From contig OZ022259.1 in assembly GCA_963978905.1 (NCBI GenBank), positions 11,160,001 through 11,224,000 of the forward strand: a stretch of DNA of 64,000 bases, read 5' to 3'. Both the position numbers and the translations under genes were made by a program. Below the pieces are notes generated by a model that did not search any database, was not told where the DNA came from, and saw only the letters and a program-made list of their open reading frames with translations. Origin of the DNA: Trichostrongylus colubriformis. Its lineage: Eukaryota > Nematoda > Chromadorea > Rhabditida > Trichostrongylidae. Positions 55,890 to 64,000 of the stretch are shown here, in pieces (position 1 is the stretch's first letter; the number at the start of each line of letters is the position of its first letter).

Positions 55890-58800
55890 TCAACATTCCA
55901 TACCCTGTGTCTCATTCTTACGTTGCAACTTCCGCGCTGCCAGAATGTATCGAAGACCAAATTTATTCTGATCAGCTCTGGAAACATTAGCAGTATCCCA
56001 AACAATGTCTTGTCACAAAAAATGGACGGTAATCGCAAAATAAATGCACTGAAAAAACTTACAATTTTGAGATTAGTTGCGAATGGTGGGCAACAATTTG
56101 CTGAATTCCAGTCAATATTGCAACATCTGTTCTGCCCTTGAGTCGCATGCCGTGGATATTTAGAATGTGTCGCAGCCATATCTAAACATGTAAAGACACT
56201 ACCACTTTGGAAGACTTCCTTGATAGGAAAACTCATTCAAGGTTTCTGAGAAAAACCAGCTAGGAATATGAACCCTTTTGTAACCTATTCAAATTTCCGC
56301 ATTTTCTTGAATGTAGGGACGATTTCGATAAAGTAGGTTATCAATTCTTTCTACTCCGATTTCAAAGATATTTATTCATAAAATAGGGATTTGTGTTTTC
56401 CACATGTAGACTTCCGTGAAATTGCCAAAAAATCACACGTTCACAATACGTGACCATAAGCTCGCGGCTGTAGCTATAAGGCATTCCTGTCAGTCGCACT
56501 TTTCTCAACTACGTCTTTGTAAAGGAAATTCACCATATAAAAGTGCACATGCGTTGAACTCGCCACCACTTTACCATCAGCGATCCACTTGAGCAGTTTC
56601 TCCACGTACGTCAAAGGCAAGGAACGAACAACCAATTCAACTGAAAGACAACACACTGACGCACTGGTTATTTAACGTTAATCGCAAATCGATGATGATA
56701 CACCTACTTTGTTCTAAAGCAGTACTCTCCATACTTCTTTGTATTAAAGGAGTGTCGTTCAGCCGTAAACTAGCCATAAGAGCCGTCGAGTAATCGTTCA
56801 AAGATAAAGCGCTGAAAAAATTAAGTCAGCGTAGGTTACACTCAAAAACAGAAAACATTCGACCAACTTTTTGATCACTGCAGGCGTTGTCTGGCTGTCT
56901 AGTTGGAACGGATCAAACAAGCCCACTGTATCCAGTGAGTACACTCCGACACCTTCAGTACTGCAAACTGCGAATCGCCGACCTGCAAAACAATGGTCAC
57001 ACAGGCTTATAGGAGAGCCTTCAAAACTTCATACTAACCCGTTGGGCAGAATGTCACTGCATAAACGGCTACTTGAGGACGGGCAGAACGCTCTCCGAGA
57101 TCAAAATGCTTCGAGCCGGGGAGCCGAATCGCGCGCTTTCCATCAGGTTCGGTTTCAGAGTCCGAGGAATCGTAAAGTGCCATGTTACCGAATTCGGTGA
57201 AGTTGCGGCGATTCACATCCAGCTAGAAAAACGCGCTCCACATGAAACACTAGGACTTTAAGCACTTTCGAGAGAATGGAAACAGTCATTTTTTATTTTG
57301 AAGGCGGAAAAATGTGTGAGATGACACTTAGGTGAAATATTTGACGAATCATTTGGTGAAATAGAGTGAATTTCGCGATGAGGCAAAACCACCCACCACA
57401 ACTCCGTCAAGGCTACGATTTTCTGTGATCGTAAATTTCTTCACAAGCATACGATCCACCACCGAATACATGCAAAAGTTGTTCGAATCACCACCCAACA
57501 ACAGCAATGCGCTATCGGGAGAGAACTGCATACAGGTGAACGATCTAAACCCTAATGTGGAAAACATGAATTTCTTTTAGAAAGACATCACAATTAGAAA
57601 AAAAGCGGAGTTGCAGTCTCAAAGCGGCGCAGCGAAAAGTGGAAATCGCAAGGAGCAATGCAGCGTCGGCTTTTTCTGCATCATGCCGCAGAAAAACTCA
57701 CTTGCTCTGGGCGGCATTCTGCCTAGTAATCAAGTCAGTCTGGCCTCTTGCGGGATCCAGGTCCGGTCTAGCATCAATCGATCCGATATAAGTCATCTTA
57801 AAATGGCTCAGCACTTCATCAAATCTTTCTGAAATTCAAAGTGATCTCAGAAGCACTCACATCTTTTGCATGATAGAATGTGACGTTCGAATCAACTGTA
57901 AGCACGGCCACCAATAGTCCGCAGGGCGAAAACGCAACTGCGAGACCTTCCTGCGCAAGCTCAGTTGTCTCACATGTGGAATCCACGATGTTCCACAATC
58001 TGAAATCAGTTTTCTGAAACCGATCAAAATCAAAAATCACTTTGACAGTAGAGAAACAAATCATAAACTAGAAGACAACTCTTGGAAGCTACCTCAACGT
58101 TCGATCCCATGAGACACTAGCCAATGCATTTCCGTGCATACTTATACCAGCAATATTTGACTGATGCCCACTCAGAACATCTAATAGTGACCCGTTTTCC
58201 ATACTCCATACGAAAATCTGGAAGGAAATTTTCGAATACTGCAACTGATTGGATAGTATTACCAAGAACTTACATTAAACACTTCCTTGGCACCAGCTAC
58301 GACTATGTCACCAGCCTGATCTACGGCTAAACTGCCAAGTTGCGTTGGTTCCGGACATACCAGGGTGCGGAAATTTCGATACCTTGAACAGATAACCATT
58401 AAAATGACTTTATCGGAGCTTCATTAGTTGTTCGGTTTGGAAGGTTCCTGCAGTTTCTGACCTCTAACCTCCAATGCGCAAATCTCAGCTAATACAAAAT
58501 TTTATCTATCGAAAACCATAAGATTCCACAGATCTTCGTCAAGGATAGGCAACCTCGATCATTTCGGTTGCGCAGAACCACGGAGATTTAGAGGGTCGTT
58601 TTTGTCATTGAAAGCTGCTTCAGCTTCGTGTTGGGTCCTAAAAGATTTCTTCCGAGGAAAGCTGTTCAAATGCTTGAAGAAATGGTAGCCGGTAGGATCA
58701 GATCAGACGAGCATGGTGAATGCATCAGAATTTCGTGGCCCCGCTTATTCAACTTCTCCAGGGTTGTTTGTGAAACATGAGCCGTGCGCTATCGTAGAGG

Positions 58801-61800
58801 AGGTTAGGTTCCTTCCTATTAGCCAATACTGAGCTCATGATTGCAGTTTGCGATGCATCTCACCGAGTTCCTCACAGTACTTTGCAGCCGTGATAATTTT
58901 GCCGGAATCTATGAGGCCATGATAGGTTGAAGTAGACCACAGCCCCACCGTGCTGACGAGGCTGACCGCTTCGAGCTTGGTCTTTGCCCGACCATGATAC
59001 AGATTGTCGTCGATTGCTCTACGGAATCCGGCTCTCATCACATGTCACGATACGTTTGAGAAATGGGTCGTTCCCCAAGAAGAAGAAATATGTACGAGTG
59101 GTATGGAGCTATCTTTTGCCCATTTTGTTCAGGCGACTTAAGCAAAATTCAAAAAAAAAATTTCAGAACACAAACGTTATGGTATTTGAGTAGGGGGAGG
59201 GGCTTCGATATGGTATGGCCACCCTAGCGAAGAGCCAAAAAAATATTCAGAGAGTGGAACCACACGGAGTTTCCAAACGATCTGATATTATACGGTGAAA
59301 ATACATATAAGTCATACAAAATCACTGGAAGAAGGCTCGAACGTGGGTGACGTACCTTTTCAGATCATGAGCTCGTACCGTTCCATCGAGTGATGCACTG
59401 AGTATCGCTTTGCCACTTTGTGTCCAGCAGATGCCTGTCACAGCTGATGTATGCTCATCGAAAGTCACCGTACAGAAGGCTGTATGGCTGTTCCAGACTT
59501 TTACCTGTAGAAGTCATTCATCAGTTGAGGAGACCTTACGCAAAGATTTCTTCGGCGCTAGGCGCATGCAGTTGAAGGGAGCGGGAGAATAGCTCAACCA
59601 AAAAAAGAATGGGAGCCGGGATGGGTGATCCATGCTGACCAATGTCCATCCGTTGCCCCCTCCCCTCCGATGCATATAGGGTGACTGTTTCTACCACCGC
59701 AACCTGACCCTAGACTACTAGCATCAATGTCGCACAGAATAATAAAGAGGCGGAAGTTTATCCATGACTACTAGAATATCTACTAGTTACCGCTTACTTT
59801 CCAGAAGCTTGTACAGCTCATGGAGTCTGTAGGAAACTCACCTTTCCATCCTCCGCTCCAGTGCCCAGCAAAGAACCATCCGGTGAGTATTGTACTGCAA
59901 GGATTCGCTGTGAGTGAGCTTGTTGTTTGAGAACGTAAGTTTCAGATTGCCATTCCCACACCTAAAACGGAAACGAGATCACTGAAAACCTGAGAAATAG
60001 CCCAGATTGATTTCAAAATTGATTCAGCTTACCACCAATTGAGCTGCTGATCCTTTACCACAACCTAACGCCAACCAATCACCTGTATTGTTTATAGCGA
60101 CACTTGTAATCTGCATGTCTGAGACACTTAACATTATAAAATTAATGTTCTTCTAGAGAAATGTTGTTGGATCCAGGACTGAGGAGGTATAACCCACCGT
60201 AAATTATGGATTAGTGAAAATGATGGCACTTCGTGTAGAACAAATACGCCATTAGAGTAAGCCGTCACCAATATTTTGGTCTTCGTGTGTATACGGCACG
60301 ATGTTACATCGATTCCGGATTTGCCACTGCCAGACGATTCCAACAGAGAGTACCTGAAACGCAAATTTTTAGTAGTGTCTAAGTTTTCTTAAAAACATCT
60401 CGAAGACTGTAATTTCTGGAAATTCGCAAGATTAAATGAACAAATCAAAAAGCCTAATGATCTACGAAAAGCACAAGATCACGAGATAATAACAAGAAAA
60501 TCAACAAGCTCAATAACTTCAATTTGAAATGTTACATAGCTTACGAGAAGGACGTAGACCAAAAAAAGGAACAACATTAAGATTAGTATTTGACGGAAAC
60601 TAAGCAAACGTAAAATCTTTTATTTTCACAAAAAAAAATTCAAAGTGGTTGTGTGAGATTGTACTTCCATAAGAAAACTGCAAAGAATAGGATTCTAAGG
60701 AATCACTTCTCATGTGCTTTCCATTTTGAGCTCTCATTTCCTCACAGCCTTCAGAGCCCATTTTCCCACTAAACAACAACAGATACAAGGAACTTATTTG
60801 GATGGCCTGACCCTTTCGCGAGTGTAATACGCACGCATCCAAAACAACGTAATAAATTAACATAAGTCATTAATCGCGGAAGAGCAACAGATCGGAATCT
60901 GCCAAACTAACCTTTTTGTTTTATCATAATAGAGCCTTGTTACTGCCTCATCTTCACTTTCCATTTCATTTTCATCCGGCTTTGTCCATTTTCCTGGAAA
61001 TGCATTCATACAATACCTCTGTGTGCTCGTCTGAATGTTGTCAGGGAATGAGAAATGCGTCTGCGCAATATAATTCCAACATGGAAAAAACTAAAATGAA
61101 ATTATGTTATGAGCCGACGCCTTTGCACTGCCATCTCAAATTTTGGACAATCTTCAACCGTAAGTTGAGAAAGTTTATAAGTAGAAATAAGTTAAGGAAT
61201 AATTATCGTTCCCTGAGTCGCAATCATCGGTACTACAAGTTTTACCGTAGCTATGACCACCAACCTTCAACAAGATCCCCTGGTTGAATGGATGCTGTCC
61301 AAACATTAGCAATACCTCGTTTGCATACAGATATCAACTAAACACAAACTTTAGATGCTACGTGAGACACAAGGATAGCAGTTCTCTAATGAAAGAAAAT
61401 AACTTACATCATAATTATTGTTTATAAATTGACATGTCACGATAGCACCTTGATGAGACGCCAAGGGATGAATGAAAAGGTTGCGATAGTCACGGGAACC
61501 CACAACACGAACAATATGATCTTCTCCGCCAGCCACGACAAGGCTAGAACAATTCTTTATCTTCTATAGTAATGAAATCCGGCGGTTTCAATTTTGACGA
61601 GATACCATTCTTTGTGACCGATAGATGTTATCTAAGTCAGATCAACTCTCAGTGATATATGCACATAAAGTCAGTTGCAGTTATCACTTGTGTTAAGCGG
61701 CACGGCTTCTGTTATCAGCAAAAGCACGCAAAGTAAATCGCTTATAATCGAACATGCCAAAACCTGCAGCGAATACGATCCCTGTACCGGCACCTTTTCG

Positions 61801-62453
61801 TGAGTTCTTACGCTCTTACATCTATCTTGAGGACGCACAAAGAAAAAAAGGTTTGAACTATGAACATTAACTTGGATATGTTAAATTAACTTGAGTCAGT
61901 GATATAAGTGATACAAACAAAACCTTACCACCCATCGCTTGACCAATCAACACAGTTCAACGTTTCCGAAGAAAGCTTGTACGTCTTAGAAAGATGAAAA
62001 GGATAATACATCGAAATCGTCTGCTTTCCAATTTCTTGAATTTGTAAATCCATATCACGACATATTGCGATTAACCTGCAATATCATCAGCAGCTACGAT
62101 TTCATAGAAATGTTAATGTGAAATCGTGAAGCAAAAGTTACGTCTGTACATACTTGCCATTTGGAGAAAACTGTACTGCCCGTACGGTTCTGTTGGCACG
62201 AAATTTGAATATCACAGTTTCTGTACTGGTATTAATATAAAGGACATGTCCACCTGCAATAAAAAGCCACTTACTGGCAATTATGAAAGTAAAGCGAAAA
62301 GTACTGATGATAGAGATATTATAGCACTTCACAATGAAAGAGTAGGTGGAACACGTACCTTCGTTGGAAAGGATCATGTGCGATCCTGTACTGTTCATAG
62401 CAACTGCCATGATGTTATGCATACAGTCAAAAGACAATGTTCTCGATACATTA
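55890..62453 (-). CDS. pwp2: PWP2/UTP1, SSU processome WD40 protein (N-terminal exon missing)
   Basis: A UTP-B subunit of the nucleolar SSU processome, required for early 18S rRNA processing. Twenty-one exons join in frame to 827 codons plus a partial first codon. WD40 blades are visible throughout: VRAVQFSPNGK, LNCVDWSSDGW, ITSVAINNTGDWLALGCG, VVWEWQSETYVLKQQAHSQ, LAVQYSPDGSLLGTGAEDGK, ILSASLDGTVRAHDLKR, YRNFRTLVCPEPTQLGSLAV, NALASVSWDRTLRLWN, FTCMQFSPDSALLLLGGDSN. There follow LPGSKHFDLGERSARPQV and a C-terminal Utp12 domain (SLPLTYVEKLLKWIADGK ... HILNIHGMRLKGRTD ... FGLRYILAARKLQRK). The visible part starts near residue 48 of the human protein, so one upstream exon is lost, diverged or beyond 64 kb. 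DDX24 follows on the same strand. Confidence 0.93.
55890..62453 (-). other. pwp2: Exon map of the PWP2 gene
   Basis: Exons in transcript order: 62359-62453, 62154-62253, 61929-62075, 61408-61543, 61265-61337, 60912-60993, 60198-60353, 60033-60126, 59842-59961, 59356-59504, 58274-58382, 58093-58217, 57861-57999, 57702-57796, 57397-57544, 57039-57222, 56868-56982, 56708-56811, 56534-56640, 56063-56181, 55890-55977. All phases agree. GTTGGT donors end the exons at 61265 and 56868. AAG acceptors precede those starting at 60126, 58382 and 57796. Reading straight through the exon at 56534 gives a false stop at 56474; splicing at ATG|GTGAAT into 56181 restores the Utp12 domain. Confidence 0.85.
58475..59060 (-). 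pseudogene. Mariner transposase relic in a PWP2 intron
   Basis: A minus-strand frame at 58835-59041 reads WSTSTYHGLIDSGKIITAAK and YCEELGEMHRKLQS, the mariner block around the second catalytic region (YH.LL..G.TI....YC..L..M...L). Beyond the stop, shifted frames continue with KLNKRGHEI and HSPCSSDL, matching the KL...G...L.HPPYSPDL block. No intact ends were found. It lies in the ~970-bp intron between exons 59356-59504 and 58274-58382, in the same orientation as the gene. Confidence 0.75.
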
Positions 62454-62516
62454 CTAAAATAGCGATTTGAAAATACTGCGCCATACTAAAATAGCGATTT
62501 GAAAATACTGCGCCAT
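62453..62516. repeat. 32-bp tandem duplication over a PWP2 splice acceptor
   Basis: ACTAAAATAGCGATTTGAAA plus the next 12 bases (62453-62484) is repeated exactly at 62485-62516. Each copy carries the minus-strand acceptor ATTTTAG|T. Only the copy at 62453-62454 keeps the downstream PWP2 reading frame; use of the other would add 32 nt. Confidence 0.9.
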
Positions 62517-62520
62517 TTTG

Positions 62521-62740
62521 TATGAGGTTGTTGCAAAATTAATTTCGGTTTCAAGGTATGTATAAATAAGTAGATTTTTTACCCTGAACTATTCTATCCC
62601 AAGGAACGCCAGGCATACCATTTGGTGGGTTTTTTTTCTGCTCTTTCAGAAACTTCTATGAATGTCGCTCTAAGTTTTCCAGCCGGCCTTTTCCAGGGCT
62701 GCGTATAATCATGAACCGACGCGACTATCTAGTCATCATG
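62521..62740. mobile_element. Mariner-end-like relic
   Basis: TATGAGGTTGTTGCAAAATT followed by AATTTCGGTTTC resembles mariner terminal repeats of the TTAGGTTG(G/T)TGCAAAA type. No second end or transposase is visible before the tandem array begins. Confidence 0.35.
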
Positions 62741-62744
62741 CTTA

Positions 62745-63069
62745 TCATACTCTATATATAAAGCAGAAGTTTGGTGTGTTTGTTTGTCTGTCTGTCTGTC
62801 TGTGTGTGTGTCTGTCTGTCTGTCTGTCCGCTCACCGCATAATATCTCGCGTCGCAGCAAAGCTGGGATCCTGAATTTTAAAGGTAATATATAAAGCAGA
62901 AGTTTGGTGTGTTTGTTTGTCTGTCTGTCTGTCTGTGTGTGTGTGTGTCTGTCTGTCTGTCTGTCCGCTCACCGCATAATATCTCGCGTCGCAGCAAAGC
63001 TGGGATCCTGAATTTTAAAGGTAATGTAGGGGTGTTATCATACTCTATATATAAAGCAGAAGTTTGGTG

Positions 63070-63100
<31 letters not shown>

Positions 63101-63501
63101 GTGTCTGTCTGTCTGTCTGTCCGCTCACCGCATAATATCTCGCGTCGCAGCAAAGCTGGGATCCTGAATTTTAAAGGTAATGTAGGGGTGTTAAGGGGAC
63201 ATCAATGGTGAGGGAACGGAAGTGATAGCACTGATAAGGGCTGATAAGGAGCCCCGAAAGGCGAATGGCGGGAAATCATATCTCGCGTCGCAGCAAAGCT
63301 GGGACCCTGAATTTTTAAGATAATATAGGGGTGGAAAGGGGACATTAATGGTGAGGGAACGGAAGTGATAGCAACTGATAAGGGCTGATAAGGAGCCCCG
63401 AAAGGCGAATGGCGGGAAATTCATACCTCGCGTCGCAGCAAAGCTGGGACCCTGAATTTTTAATATCATACTCTATATATAAAGCAGAAGTTTGGTGTGT
63501 T

Positions 63502-63536
<35 letters not shown>

Positions 63537-64000
63537 GTGTCTGTCTGTCTGTCTGTCCGCTCACCGCATAATATCTCGCGTCGCAGCAAAGCTGGGATCC
63601 TGAATTTTAAAGGTAATGTAGGGGTGTTAAGGGGACATCAATGGTGAGGGAACGGAAGTGATAGCACTGATAAGGGCTGATAAGGAGCCCCGAAAGGCGA
63701 ATGGCGGGAAATCATATCTCGCGTCGCAGCAAAGCTGGGACCCTGAATTTTTAAGATAATATAGGGGTGGAAAGGGGACATTAATGGTGAGGGAACGGAA
63801 GTGATAGCAACTGATAAGGGCTGATAAGGAGCCCCGAAAGGCGAATGGCGGGAAATTCATACCTCGCGTCGCAGCAAAGCTGGGACCCTGAATTTTTAAG
63901 ATAATATAGGGGTGGAAAGGGGACATTAATGGTGAAGGAACGGAAGTGATAGCAACTGATAAGGGCTGATAAGGAGCCTCGAAAGGCGAATGGCGGGAAA
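62745..64000. repeat. Tandem higher-order repeat array with (TCTG)n tracts
   Basis: Two alternating modules. Module A starts TACTCTATATATAAAGCAGA, then TTTGGTGTGTTTG and a (TCTG)n tract (about 62750, 62889, 63039 and 63466). Module B contains CTCGCGTCGCAGCAAAGCTG and GGAACGGAAGTGATAGCA and recurs every ~138-157 bp (about 62846 to 63863, eight copies). A block of about 423 bp (63036-63458) is repeated from 63459. TC-TATATATAAA-(TCTG)n resembles 5' ends of Helitrons. Long open frames across it (62878-63926) are repeat artefacts. The array runs off the window end. Confidence 0.85.

Noticed and set aside
56474..56533. Read-through C-terminus of PWP2 ending at 56474
   Set aside because: Splicing at 56534 into 56181 restores exact-length alignment to the Utp12 domain. 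The read-through peptide has no family support.
62878..63926. Long open frames through the terminal array as proteins
   Set aside because: Frames arise from repeat units without stops, on both strands, and encode low-complexity Cys/Val/Ser or duplicated peptides.
62745..64000. CRISPR-like array
   Set aside because: Units are adjacent tandem repeats without unique spacers, in a eukaryotic sequence with microsatellite tracts.

Overview
The window looks like nuclear DNA from a nematode, most likely a clade V (strongylid-type) species. The reasons are many small introns with worm-like TTTCAG acceptors, a trans-splice-like acceptor 7 nt before a start codon, two same-strand genes about 330 bp apart as in worm operons, and dense mariner, foldback and SINE-like repeats. 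There is no bacterial-style coding and no spliced-leader or 5S gene. The species cannot be named from sequence alone.

Layout. From 1 to about 46.8 kb I find no convincing conventional gene. This part is a mosaic of non-autonomous elements: three mariner copies (7.1, 34.8 and 44.4 kb), a pair of Tc1-like MITEs (4.2 and 43.3 kb), a 1-kb mariner-type palindrome (38.1-39.2 kb), TTAA-flanked hairpins (27.2, 31.5 and 40.6-41.3 kb), two three-copy MITE families, a MITE nested in a hairpin with a 9-bp duplication (15.2 kb), two tRNA-derived SINE-like families and a broken LINE (31-32 kb). A weak candidate first exon of a secreted peptide lies at 21.1 kb and a weaker one at 10.5 kb.

From 46.9 to 62.5 kb, on the minus strand, lie two genes whose exons I could join in frame throughout. 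The upstream gene encodes PWP2/UTP1, a WD40 plus Utp12-domain subunit of the SSU processome (21 exons seen; the N-terminal exon is missing). The downstream gene encodes the DEAD-box RNA helicase DDX24/Mak5 family (18 exons, about 762 aa), which acts in 60S subunit assembly. They are 334 bp apart in the same orientation with an SL-type acceptor before the DDX24 start, so they plausibly form an operon of ribosome-biogenesis genes. Their introns carry many hairpin MITEs, one of which ends 11 bp from a 3' splice site.

From 62.5 to 64 kb there is a short tandem duplication that copies a PWP2 splice acceptor, a mariner-end relic, and a higher-order tandem array with (TCTG)n tracts that resembles Helitron 5' ends. 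I found no clear new enzymatic system. The most interesting items are the candidate operon, the recurrent GTTGGT splice donors, the modular palindrome and the splice-site-adjacent palindromic MITE.
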